47,110 nucleotides of DNA from Glaciimonas sp. (lineage in GTDB: Bacteria; Pseudomonadota; Gammaproteobacteria; Burkholderiales; Burkholderiaceae_D): assembly GCA_012927585.1 (NCBI GenBank), contig JABBOY010000040.1, forward strand, positions 1 through 47,110, in the 5' to 3' direction. The notes beneath the pieces were generated by a model that did no database searches, was not told the origin of the DNA, and worked only from the letters and a program-made list of their open reading frames with translations. The position numbers and the translations under genes were made by a program. Positions 13,656 to 21,917 of this stretch are shown here, one piece after another. Positions within the stretch are counted from its first letter, which is position 1; every line of letters begins with the position of its first letter.

Positions 13656-16304
13656 TCAGTGCCCACCCTCTGGCTTGTGCTTGACGCTATCCGGTCCACC
13701 CCAGGATGCCATTTCCGGATGCATCTTGCGATGCAGGTCTCCGGTATACGCGTAACGCATGGTGTCCTTGAAAGCGTCCACATGCTTTTCCCACGAGGCT
13801 TGCACGTCGCCGTACTTGTCGTGCGGCCCGGCTTTGGTGACCTTGACCACTGTGTCATACCAGCCTTGCGAACCGCCGATCGGATCGACCACTACCGGGA
13901 TGATCGCGTTCGGATGCACCCCCTTGTCTTCCCACCACACGTTGTTCAGGTCAGGATCGTCCGTCGCTCCCCAAGCGCCGCCTTTTTCCGACCTGACCTT
14001 GTTTTTGGCACCGGACGCGAGCCGTCCGTAAGCCCAGTGGCCAAAAGCAGTGGGAATTGCACATACTTTCGGATGGATGCCCTCGAACACGTAGGCCTTG
14101 GTGACCATGTGGCCGACCTTGCTTTCCACTCGCACCAGATCGCCGGTTTTCACGCCAAGCTTTTTACCTGTTTCGGTGTTCAGCCATACCGGGTTGCTGT
14201 GCATAATTTCGGCCAGCCACTTCACTGCTGCCGTGCGCGACTGTTTGTGAACGTTGATCTTGTAAGTAGTGAGGATCATTTCGTCATCGCGCATATCCTT
14301 GTGCCACGGAATCTGCTTGAAGGTCGGCATCGGATTGAAGCCGAAGTCGGCCCATTCATCCACTCGCACGTTGATGATTTTATTCTTGGTCGGAAAGCCG
14401 CTGTAGTTCTTGCCCTTGCGCTGGACGCCGATGGCCTTGCCGTTTTTCATGATGGTGCCGTTTTTTTCTACTACGACACCGATCATGTCGGCGGCAGACA
14501 CTTCCTTCTTGTGCAGACCGTATTCCGCCCGGATCTCGCGTCCCGTCTTGTCGATGATCTTGCCAGTGGCAGGATCAAGCTTGCCGTAGATCGGATAGAC
14601 ACCGTGTTTCTTGAGAAAGTCCAGACCGCCCACTTCCTTGAGGCCGGGAATATTGTCGAAGTGCTGGCGCATGTAGTCTTCGCCATCCTTGAAGTTCCAG
14701 TATTTTTTCATGCCACGGGTACCGTCCGGATCCAGCTTGTGGATGATGTCGCGCATCATGATGCGGTTCTCGCGCGCCTCGCCCAGCGGCTTGATCACCG
14801 GCTGGCGGATACCGAGCCACGGCCACAGCGAATTTGGCATCGACTCCGGCTCCCAGCGTTCCAGATACGGGCAGTCGGGCAGGATGATGTCGGCCAGCGC
14901 GGTTTCCTCACCCATGAACGGGCTCATGGAAACATAGAATGGAATCAGCTTCTCGTCACGGTACAGCTTGCCCCACACCGCATCGGCGCCCGGGTTGGTG
15001 TACACCGCGTTGTCCTGGTAGGAGAAATAGACGTTGATCTTCTGCTTGCCCTCGGCGATCCAGAACGGGGTCAGATGGCTGACCTTATGTGCGGCCAAGG
15101 GGTAATCCGGATGGTTCGCTATCCAGGAAGGTTTGGCCGGCTTCGGCGGTTCCGGTTGCGGTTGCGGCCAACCCATGCCGCGCGGCATGCAATAGCCGCC
15201 GCGCACCTCGACATTACCGGTCATGATAGGCAGCATCATGCACGCTTTTTCATTGTAGGAACCATACAAGTGCTTGGCCGGGCCACGGTAGGTATAGGTG
15301 GTGGCCGGCTTGGTGAGAGCGAATTCGCGCGCAATGCGTTCGATCGTCTCGACCGGCACGCCGGATAGCTTGGATGCCCATTCCGGCGTGTATTGCTGGT
15401 AATGCTGCTTCAGTTCGGCGACGCTGACATTGGTCCAGGTCTCGATGAAATCGCTGTCCTGCAGATCGTCGCGCAAAATCACATGGCCAAGCGCCAGCGC
15501 GACCGCGCCATCGGTACCGGGAAACACCGGTATCCACTCGTCCGAACGTCCGGCGGTATTGGACAGGCGCACATCGAATGTCACCAGCTTGGCCTTGTTC
15601 TCGACCATGCCTTCCACCAGGCGCTGCGAATACGGATTATGAAAATAGGCGGCTTCCATGACGTTGGAGCCGAAGTTCAGGATGTATTTCGTGTTAGCGA
15701 AATCCGGCGTCTCTATATCCGGCCCCCAGGTCGGCTCCATGCCGATTTTCTTGGACGATTCGCACACCGAGGTATGGTTCATGACGGTGGCCGACCCCAG
15801 CGTATTCATGAAACGGTCAATGACGCCGCCAGAGCGGTTGCGGCCGTACTTCAGCATTATGGTGTTGGGGTCTTCCTTGAGGGCGGCGTCGAGCTTTTGC
15901 GCAATCTCCGCCAATGCCTCATCCCAGGTGATGCGCTTCCACTTGCCTTCGCCGCGTTTGCCGACCCGCTTGAGCGGATAGAGGATACGGTCTGGATCGT
16001 AGCTATACCACATGCCCGAGTTGCCCTTGGCGCACAGGCGGCCACGCGTGGAAACGTGCTCCGGATTGCCTTCAAGCTTGACGATGCGACCGTTTTCCAC
16101 ATAGGCCAGCGCCCCGTCCTGGATATTGCATACATGGCAGGTGATCGGAATCACCTTGCGTTCGACCAAACTGACCGGACTGAAATCTTTGCCGCCCAGT
16201 TCGGTTTCCATGGCGCGCAACAGTTTCGGCGAGGCAGCCGCTACAGCAACGGTGCCGGCACTGGCTTGCAGGAAACTTCTGCGCGCGAGTTTAAAATTCA
16301 ACAT
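13656..16304 (-). CDS. Molybdopterin oxidoreductase catalytic subunit (PsrA/PhsA/ArxA-like)
   Basis: The 882-residue DMSO-reductase-superfamily protein carries a Tat signal (RRSFLQ at residues 8-13), so it is folded with its cofactor and exported. The FeS motif region reads C56-x2-C59-x3-D63-x27-C91: aspartate replaces the usual third cysteine. C181 (TSVCESS) is the likely molybdenum ligand, as in polysulfide, thiosulfate and arsenate-type enzymes. Later blocks such as ADIILPDCPYLERWE and GVKTGDLVRVESKVG, plus a C-terminal molydopterin-binding region, are in place. Its neighbours are an FeS subunit and an NrfD-type anchor, giving a Psr/Arx-like three-subunit periplasmic complex linked to the quinone pool. 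Candidate substrates are sulfur oxyanions, polysulfide, arsenite or another oxyanion. Sequence alone does not decide. Confidence 0.9.
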   Translation of the reverse strand: MLNFKLARRSFLQASAGTVAVAAASPKLLRAMETELGGKDFSPVSLVERKVIPITCHVCNIQDGALAYVENGRIVKLEGNPEHVSTRGRLCAKGNSGMWYSYDPDRILYPLKRVGKRGEGKWKRITWDEALAEIAQKLDAALKEDPNTIMLKYGRNRSGGVIDRFMNTLGSATVMNHTSVCESSKKIGMEPTWGPDIETPDFANTKYILNFGSNVMEAAYFHNPYSQRLVEGMVENKAKLVTFDVRLSNTAGRSDEWIPVFPGTDGAVALALGHVILRDDLQDSDFIETWTNVSVAELKQHYQQYTPEWASKLSGVPVETIERIAREFALTKPATTYTYRGPAKHLYGSYNEKACMMLPIMTGNVEVRGGYCMPRGMGWPQPQPEPPKPAKPSWIANHPDYPLAAHKVSHLTPFWIAEGKQKINVYFSYQDNAVYTNPGADAVWGKLYRDEKLIPFYVSMSPFMGEETALADIILPDCPYLERWEPESMPNSLWPWLGIRQPVIKPLGEARENRIMMRDIIHKLDPDGTRGMKKYWNFKDGEDYMRQHFDNIPGLKEVGGLDFLKKHGVYPIYGKLDPATGKIIDKTGREIRAEYGLHKKEVSAADMIGVVVEKNGTIMKNGKAIGVQRKGKNYSGFPTKNKIINVRVDEWADFGFNPMPTFKQIPWHKDMRDDEMILTTYKINVHKQSRTAAVKWLAEIMHSNPVWLNTETGKKLGVKTGDLVRVESKVGHMVTKAYVFEGIHPKVCAIPTAFGHWAYGRLASGAKNKVRSEKGGAWGATDDPDLNNVWWEDKGVHPNAIIPVVVDPIGGSQGWYDTVVKVTKAGPHDKYGDVQASWEKHVDAFKDTMRYAYTGDLHRKMHPEMASWGGPDSVKHKPEGGH

Positions 16305-16323
16305 AGTCTGTTTTCCTCAATTT

Positions 16324-17181
16324 TCAGAAATAGGTCTGTACTATCTGCGGGCCGACCAGAATGGAATAGCGCAAAGCCATTCCACCGATTAGCAGCAGGG
16401 CTGCCGCTGCGAAGATCCCGGTTTGCTGCCGACCCATGGGCGCGAGCAGCAAGGCAACGGGCACGGCAGTTCCTAACAGTACGCCCAAACCGATGAACAC
16501 CATCCCCAAGCTTCCATGGGTCATGAACATATAGGTAAGTTCCGAAGCGGAGCCGCCATAGGCAGTGGTCACCAACAGGGAAACCAGCATCACGCCTACC
16601 GCTGCGCCGGACCACAACATGATCTGGCGCAGGTTGGCCAGCAATCTCGATTCCCCCTTAGCAAGAAAGGACGCTACAGCCGCCCCGGAAACCAAGGACA
16701 GCGCCACGAACAGCACTGGCATCAATGGCGTGTTCCATATCGGACGATGCTGATGTACGGCCAGGTCAAAGCCGGTATAGATCGGCAAGCCCAGCGCAAT
16801 GAAAGAACCTAGCACCGCCAGCTTGCGGCTCGCACCCTCGTTGTTCTTGCGCATCATGAGGAAGTAACCAACCGACACAGCACCAAACAGCACCAGAATG
16901 ATGCTACCCCACGCGAGCGGCGACGTGAAATTGAGATAGACGGGATTCATGATGTTTAAAAAACGTAGCGGCTGCGACAGATCACCGATCAGCAGCAAGC
17001 CGCCGACCACCATCAAGGCGAAAGAGAGATAAAACGAGCTGGTTCTCAGCACCTTGAACTCTTCCCTGAACCAAGACAGCGCGGAGAGGAAATACAGTGC
17101 CGCCGAGATGCCGATCACAAAAAAGTACAAAGCATATGTGCTCGGCCACGCGATGGTAAAAAAAATTGTGTAGTCACCCAT
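16324..17181 (-). CDS. NrfD/PsrC-type membrane subunit
   Basis: The 285-residue polytopic membrane protein has eight hydrophobic segments, spread over about residues 15-35, 50-70, 90-110, 125-145, 155-175, 190-210, 220-240 and 250-275. The first TM (WPSTYALYFFVIGISAALYF) and the conserved GDLSQPLRFLNIM block are typical of NrfD/PsrC proteins. These carry quinol or quinone oxidation sites and bind no haem. It would anchor the FeS and molybdenum subunits to the membrane. It lies between the FeS and catalytic genes with short gaps of 11 and 19 nt, so co-transcription is likely. Confidence 0.9.
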   Translation of the reverse strand: MGDYTIFFTIAWPSTYALYFFVIGISAALYFLSALSWFREEFKVLRTSSFYLSFALMVVGGLLLIGDLSQPLRFLNIMNPVYLNFTSPLAWGSIILVLFGAVSVGYFLMMRKNNEGASRKLAVLGSFIALGLPIYTGFDLAVHQHRPIWNTPLMPVLFVALSLVSGAAVASFLAKGESRLLANLRQIMLWSGAAVGVMLVSLLVTTAYGGSASELTYMFMTHGSLGMVFIGLGVLLGTAVPVALLLAPMGRQQTGIFAAAALLLIGGMALRYSILVGPQIVQTYF

Positions 17182-17192
17182 GACGTTACCTC

Positions 17193-17909
17193 CTAGATAT
17201 TGTGAAGTGTATGGTTACGGTTGAAAGCTTCCCGGTCCGCTTCAAGCACTTCGAGCGGATCGTAGACCTTGCGACCGTATTCGGAGAGATTGCGGTCTGC
17301 GCCAATGTAGAACACATGCGGCTTGGTACCCTCTTCCGGCCGCAAAACCTGCGTCGGCAGATCCGCCACCAGTTTCGCTACTTCGCTCTTGGGGTCGTTG
17401 ATGTCGCCGAAGATGCGCGCGCGACCGATGCAGGTCACGACACACGCCGGCGCTAGTCCCTGTGTTACCCGATGGTGACAGAAGGTGCATTTGTCGACGA
17501 CGCTGGTAATGTCGGTATAAGTGCGGCTCTTGGGCAGCATGAAGCGCGCGTTGTATGGGCAGGACGCCATGCACGCCTTGCAGCCGATGCAGCGGTCGTA
17601 ATGCTGCAGCACGAAGCCGCCGTCTTCTACCTTGTACGTGGCGCCCACCGGACAAGCACGCACGCAGGGCGGGTTGTCGCAGTGGTTGCATAAGCGCGGC
17701 ATGAACTGCTTTTTTACGTTCGGATAGATACCGACGACCTTGTATGGCACCCAGGTTCTGAAAACGCCAATGGGCACATCGAATTCGGCCTTGCAGGCAA
17801 CCATGCAAGCGTCGCAACCGATGCATCGGCGCAGATCGATCACCATGGCATAGCGTTTCAAGCCTGCCTTCCCTCTTGTCTCCACTGATGAAATTCGCAG
17901 CTCGCTCAT
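17193..17909 (-). CDS. DmsB/PsrB-type 4x[4Fe-4S] electron-transfer subunit
   Basis: The 238-residue ferredoxin-like subunit has four cysteine motifs in the DmsB order: CIGCDACMVAC (about residues 29-39), CNHCDNPPCVRAC (74-86), CIGCKACMASC (107-117) and CTFCHH...CVVTC (~141-160). It would carry electrons between the catalytic subunit and the NrfD-like anchor. No own Tat signal is visible, which fits co-export with the catalytic subunit. It is the first gene of the operon, ~85 nt after the predicted sigma-54 start. The order B-C-A-D differs from the B'-A-B-C-D order of arx operons. Confidence 0.92.
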   Translation of the reverse strand: MSELRISSVETRGKAGLKRYAMVIDLRRCIGCDACMVACKAEFDVPIGVFRTWVPYKVVGIYPNVKKQFMPRLCNHCDNPPCVRACPVGATYKVEDGGFVLQHYDRCIGCKACMASCPYNARFMLPKSRTYTDITSVVDKCTFCHHRVTQGLAPACVVTCIGRARIFGDINDPKSEVAKLVADLPTQVLRPEEGTKPHVFYIGADRNLSEYGRKVYDPLEVLEADREAFNRNHTLHNI

Positions 17910-18005
17910 TGACGTCTCTCCTCCTTATTTATGTTGGCAGACACCGATTGTGGCCACCGCATTCTTGGTCACCGCCGTGCGTTGGAGCGGAATAATTCAT
18001 CATAT

Positions 18006-18019
18006 GCAATAGCCGTGCC
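18006..18019 (-). promoter_or_regulatory. Sigma-54 promoter of the molybdoenzyme operon
   Basis: The minus strand reads GGCACGGCTATTGC, with GG and GC separated by exactly 10 nt, a near-perfect match to GGCACN5TTGC. Transcription would start near 17994, about 85 nt before the first gene. The divergent module encodes a sigma-54-dependent regulator with the GAFTGA motif, which makes this assignment strong. Confidence 0.85.
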
Positions 18020-18088
18020 TGCCGAACACATGCCAATGAATTCAAGGGGTTAGAGTTAATTTATCAACAAATCGACATCCAGTGCATT

Positions 18089-18101
18089 ACTGGTTCGTAA
18101 C
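18089..18101. promoter_or_regulatory. Upstream activator site, proximal copy
   Basis: ACTGGTTCGTAAC is one of two 13-bp repeats placed 70 and 114 bp upstream of the -24 element. It lies within TTAC-N6-GTAA dyad symmetry. It is a probable binding site for the sigma-54 regulator. Confidence 0.55.
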
Positions 18102-18132
18102 ACTCTGGCGACCGGGCACATGCCTTCTTGTC

Positions 18133-18145
18133 ACCGGTTGGTAAC
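18133..18145. promoter_or_regulatory. Upstream activator site, distal copy
   Basis: ACCGGTTGGTAAC matches the proximal copy at 11 of 13 positions and lies 44 bp further upstream, close to four helical turns. It is part of a GTCACC-N4-GGTAAC dyad. Confidence 0.55.
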
Positions 18146-18256
18146 GCATTGGCTTTTTCTGTTTTTTTTCTTTAGCAACTTGGTCTGACGCTTTTTTTAT
18201 TTCTGCATACATGCTAGCCTGCGACAAAATACATGCGGTTGAGTTGGGAGACTTTG

Positions 18257-19108
18257 GTGTTTGAATGGATGAAAAGCCTGGTTCTATGCTGGGCACTGCT
18301 GGGCTTTGCGCATGTTGTGGCCGCCGCTGAACTCGCGCCGATTCGTATCGGTCTGACGCCGGTGTTTCTTGACGATCAGACTTCCTTCATTAACGCTTGG
18401 CGCGATTATCTTGAGAGCCGACTGCAACGCAAGGTCGTATTCGTGCAACGCGCCAGTTACCGCGAAGTCATGACACTCGTGCGCTCAGGCAAACTCGACT
18501 TTGCGTGGGTGTGCGGCTATCCGTATGTACGCAACAAACAATATGTCAGCCTGCTCGCTGTTCCCGTCTACAAGGGCAAACCGACCTACCGCTCTTATCT
18601 GATCGTTCCCGCCGCCGATCTGCAAACCAAGTCGATCACCGATTTGCGAGACAAGGTATTCGCATTTTCCGATCCGGATTCCAATTCCGGTTATCTGGTG
18701 CCAGTCTATGATTTGTACGGCATCCAGGAGCACGCCGGCGCATTTTTCGGCAAAACCTTTTTTACCTGGTCGCACCGCAAAGTGGTTGAGGCAGTGGCCG
18801 CTGGTGTAGCGCAGGCCGGCGCAGTCGATGGTTATATATGGGACATGCTGGCGCGCCAGCATCCGGATTTGACCGCGCAGACCCGCATCGTAAAGCAATC
18901 CCCGGAATTCGGCTTTCCGCCTTTTGTGGTGGGTAAAACGGTCGCAGCCACCGACGTGACGGCCATGCAGCAGGTATTGCTAGCAATGTCCAGAGATGCC
19001 GTAGGAGAACGGTTGTTACGCAAGCTCGGTCTGGACGGCTTTGTAGCGGGAAACGATCGGCTGTTTGATGATATCGTCAAAATGATGCGCGCCGTTACTG
19101 AAAAATAA
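18257..19108 (+). CDS. PhnD-type periplasmic binding protein, sensor component
   Basis: The 283-residue protein has a signal peptide (MKSLVLCWALLGFAHVVAAA) and a PhnD/phosphonate-type binding fold: IRIGLTPVFLDDQTSFINAW, YREVMTLVRSGKLDFAWVCG, and DPDSNSGYLVPVYDLYG. Such proteins are used as sensory subunits (AioX, ArxX and TtrS-like) that hand ligand information to a histidine kinase. C94-like WVCGYPY is a candidate ligand-contacting cysteine. The kinase gene starts 1 nt after the stop. GTG at 18257 was chosen because GGGAG lies 6 nt upstream. An ATG 24 nt earlier lacks a ribosome site, and an ATG at 18269 also gives a good signal peptide. The ligand is probably the enzyme's substrate oxyanion. 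Confidence 0.85.
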   Translation: MFEWMKSLVLCWALLGFAHVVAAAELAPIRIGLTPVFLDDQTSFINAWRDYLESRLQRKVVFVQRASYREVMTLVRSGKLDFAWVCGYPYVRNKQYVSLLAVPVYKGKPTYRSYLIVPAADLQTKSITDLRDKVFAFSDPDSNSGYLVPVYDLYGIQEHAGAFFGKTFFTWSHRKVVEAVAAGVAQAGAVDGYIWDMLARQHPDLTAQTRIVKQSPEFGFPPFVVGKTVAATDVTAMQQVLLAMSRDAVGERLLRKLGLDGFVAGNDRLFDDIVKMMRAVTEK

Positions 19109-19109
19109 C

Positions 19110-20558
19110 ATGTTCCGTAATCTCAGTTTTCGCCATAAGATTCCGCTGCGCGGCAGCGTCCTGATCATCTGTACCGCGCTAGTGGTCACGGCGTCGCTCA
19201 TGTTCCGTGCCTACGAAGACCTGAAGCATGACCTGCTGCAAAATGCCGGCAGCATGGGACGCGTGCTGGCGCATACGCTGACGCCGGCCATCCTGCATGA
19301 CGATGTATGGCGCACCTACGAAATCATCAATTCACCGTTTCAGGCATCCACGAAGGCGAATACCAATCAGGCCGATGAGATCATGATCCTGGATGCCAAA
19401 CAGCAAATATACGTGTCCACGCACCCAAAACAATATCCGATGCTGTCCGACCCGGCACACGCCAACCCCGATCACGTATTTCTGCAGCAAGCAATCGTAG
19501 AGAGCCGCGGTAGCGAGCCGACCGTGGTCGAACCTGTCGGATCGGGCAAGTTTTATATAGTCACGCCGATCGTCTCCGACGGTGCGCCGCTGGGCACGCT
19601 CGTAATGGAATATTCGCGCTCAATGTTTTTGCCGCGCTTTTACGACATTGCGCGGCGCGCGGTCGCTATCACGCTGCTGGCGCTGGCCGCCTTGTTGCCG
19701 ATGAGCTGGTACTGGGGATGGCGCATGGCCGCGCCGCTGACACAACTTGCCGCCTACATGGACAAGATCGGCCAGACTTTGCCGGATGACAGTGAATTGC
19801 AGTTGTACCAGTCCCGCGACGAGATCGGACAGGTCGGTGTGGCCTTCAAGCGCATGCTGGGAGAACTAAAAGAAAAGGAATCGCTGGAGCGGCAAATCTT
19901 CTTTTCCGAGCGACTGGCTGCGGTAGGCCGCTTGGCAGCTGGGATCGCGCATGAAATCAACAACCCATTGGGCGGCATGTTGAATGCGATCAGCACCTTC
20001 AAGAAACACGACAACAACGATCCACAGACTCTCAAGACGATCGCGTTGCTGGAACGTGGCCTGCTGCAAATCAAGGATACGATCGCCGCGTTATTGGTGG
20101 AGGCCAAGTTTCAGAGCCATCCGCTATCCGTACAGGATATCGAGGACACGCGCACCCTGGTGCTGTCCGATATTCATCAAAAGGCGGTTGATCTGGCCTG
20201 GGAAAACGATATGCTCGATACACTGCCGCTGCCGTCAACGCTGGTGCGCCAAATCCTAATCAACCTGCTGCTCAATGCGCTACATGCAGCGGAGTACCAT
20301 GGCCACCTGCGGTGCCATATCTACCGCGATAGCAGTCATCTGATACTGTCGGTCGAGAACGACGGTAAACACATTACGAATGAGCAACTGGACTACCTGT
20401 TCGAGCCATTTGTCACCGGCCAAGAAAACGGACATGGGTTGGGATTATGGGTGACTTACCAGATCGTGCAACAACTGAAGGGGGAAATCAGCGTGAAGAG
20501 TCAGCCTGGGGAAACCCGTTTCATCGTGTCGCTACCGATTCCGGATACGCTGGCATGA
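19110..20558 (+). CDS. Sensor histidine kinase
   Basis: The 482-residue membrane kinase has TM1 (about 13-33), a periplasmic region of ~150 residues and TM2 (~180-203), then a HAMP domain (WRMAAPLTQLAAYMDKIGQT and on). The dimerisation domain has H281 in IAHEINNPLGG, and the HATPase domain has an N-box LINLLLNALHAAE, G1 VENDGK and G2 GHGLGLWVTYQI. It is the middle gene of the X-S-R set. The periplasmic domain would read the binding protein. The stop overlaps the regulator start (ATGA), so the pair is translationally coupled. Confidence 0.92.
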   Translation: MFRNLSFRHKIPLRGSVLIICTALVVTASLMFRAYEDLKHDLLQNAGSMGRVLAHTLTPAILHDDVWRTYEIINSPFQASTKANTNQADEIMILDAKQQIYVSTHPKQYPMLSDPAHANPDHVFLQQAIVESRGSEPTVVEPVGSGKFYIVTPIVSDGAPLGTLVMEYSRSMFLPRFYDIARRAVAITLLALAALLPMSWYWGWRMAAPLTQLAAYMDKIGQTLPDDSELQLYQSRDEIGQVGVAFKRMLGELKEKESLERQIFFSERLAAVGRLAAGIAHEINNPLGGMLNAISTFKKHDNNDPQTLKTIALLERGLLQIKDTIAALLVEAKFQSHPLSVQDIEDTRTLVLSDIHQKAVDLAWENDMLDTLPLPSTLVRQILINLLLNALHAAEYHGHLRCHIYRDSSHLILSVENDGKHITNEQLDYLFEPFVTGQENGHGLGLWVTYQIVQQLKGEISVKSQPGETRFIVSLPIPDTLA

Positions 20559-21913
20559 ACAGCAAACTGCCCCGCCTGTGCCTAGTGGAAGACGACGCCA
20601 TCATGGGCGAATCTTTATGCGACCGCTTCGAGCTCGAAGGTTTTGCGTGCGATTGGCACAAGAGTGCCGCGAGCGCGTTGGCGAGCCTGGGCAAGAAAAA
20701 ATACGCGGTCGCCATCAGCGACATACACCTGCCGGATATCCCAGGCGACCAGATGTTCATGCAACTGATCAAGCAAGGGGCCGCCCTTCCGCCGTTCATC
20801 TTCATCACCGGCTTCGGTGCCATCGATACGGCGGTCAGTCTGCTTAAACAGGGGGCGGCGGACTACATCACCAAACCGTTCGATCTGGACCTGCTGATGC
20901 AAAAAATACGCGCGCTCACCGCCTCCGCCCATGCGCCAACGAGTGCTGCGTCGAGCCTGGGCATTTCGGCCTCGATGCGTCACATCGCGGAAGCACTACC
21001 GCGCCTGACGCAACACGCCAACACGATCCGCATCACCGGCGAGTCCGGTGTCGGCAAGGAAAAGGTGGCGCTGGAACTGCATTGCTGCGACCCCGATGCG
21101 TCTAACAAACCATTCATAGCAATCAACTGCGGCGCGATCACGGAAAGCCTGATGGAGGCAGAATTGTTTGGCTACGAGAAAGGTGCATTCACCGGCGCCA
21201 CCCGCGAAAAGAAAGGCCTGTTCGAGCAAGCCAGCGGCGGCACGCTTTTTCTGGATGAGATCGGTGAAATGCCATTAGCGATGCAGGTAAAACTATTGCG
21301 CGCAATACAGGAGCGCAATATTGTGCGCGTTGGCGGCGAGACGCTGATTCCGGTCGAGTTGCGTCTGATATGTGCGACGCATCGTGACTTGAAGCAGATG
21401 GTGGAACAAGGCAGTTTCCGAGAAGACCTGTTTTACCGGATCAACATCATCCAGTTGAAAATACCGCCGCTACGCGAGCGCAAGGAAGACATCCTATGGT
21501 TCGCGGAACTGTTCCTGGAGCATTACGCGACGCAACATAAGATCAAGAAAAAGACGCTGCTTCCGTCCACCGAATTGGCGCTGCTCGAATACCCATGGCC
21601 GGGTAACGTGCGCGAACTCAAGCATGCGATCGAGCGCGCGTGCATCCTGTCGGGCAATACCGAATTGACTGTGGAAGACTTGTTCGAGGATGCGAACCTG
21701 GCACAGCACACTACGTTAACCATGGATACTGACCTCAATCAATATTTGCATGCGTGCGAACGTCGGTATATCGTCAACGCGCTCAACCGGCACCGGCGGC
21801 ATATGGGCCATACCGCTGCCGCGCTTGGCATCAGCCGCAAGAATTTGTGGGAAAAAATCAGGAAGCTGGATATTACAGCAGATATCAAGGACGGACAGCC
21901 TAGCAACCCTTAG
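20555..21913 (+). CDS. Sigma-54-dependent response regulator (NtrC family)
   Basis: The 452-residue regulator has a receiver domain (acid pocket EDD at 12-14, phospho-acceptor D56 in ISDIHLP, K107), an AAA+ domain with Walker A GESGVGKE (162-169), the sigma-54 contact motif GAFTGA (210-215) and Walker B LFLDEIGEMP, and a Fis-type HTH at the end (HMGHTAAALGISRKNLWEKI). The ATG overlapping the kinase stop was chosen. A longer in-frame start lies inside the kinase gene. It should activate the promoter at 18006-18019 from the two upstream repeats. The gene ends 4 bp from the convergent CoA-transferase gene with no terminator between them. Confidence 0.95.
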   Translation: MNSKLPRLCLVEDDAIMGESLCDRFELEGFACDWHKSAASALASLGKKKYAVAISDIHLPDIPGDQMFMQLIKQGAALPPFIFITGFGAIDTAVSLLKQGAADYITKPFDLDLLMQKIRALTASAHAPTSAASSLGISASMRHIAEALPRLTQHANTIRITGESGVGKEKVALELHCCDPDASNKPFIAINCGAITESLMEAELFGYEKGAFTGATREKKGLFEQASGGTLFLDEIGEMPLAMQVKLLRAIQERNIVRVGGETLIPVELRLICATHRDLKQMVEQGSFREDLFYRINIIQLKIPPLRERKEDILWFAELFLEHYATQHKIKKKTLLPSTELALLEYPWPGNVRELKHAIERACILSGNTELTVEDLFEDANLAQHTTLTMDTDLNQYLHACERRYIVNALNRHRRHMGHTAAALGISRKNLWEKIRKLDITADIKDGQPSNP

Positions 21914-21917
21914 CGCA

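Noticed and set aside
13623-15368. Long plus-strand open frame of 581 codons opposite the molybdoenzyme gene
   Set aside because: It is a mirror frame of a GC-rich, highly conserved gene and has no recognisable motif.
13656-21913. Firm assignment as arxA with arxXSR (arsenite oxidase)
   Set aside because: The regulatory layout fits, but gene order differs, the FeS motif is altered, and sulfur-type accessory genes are present. Substrate left open.
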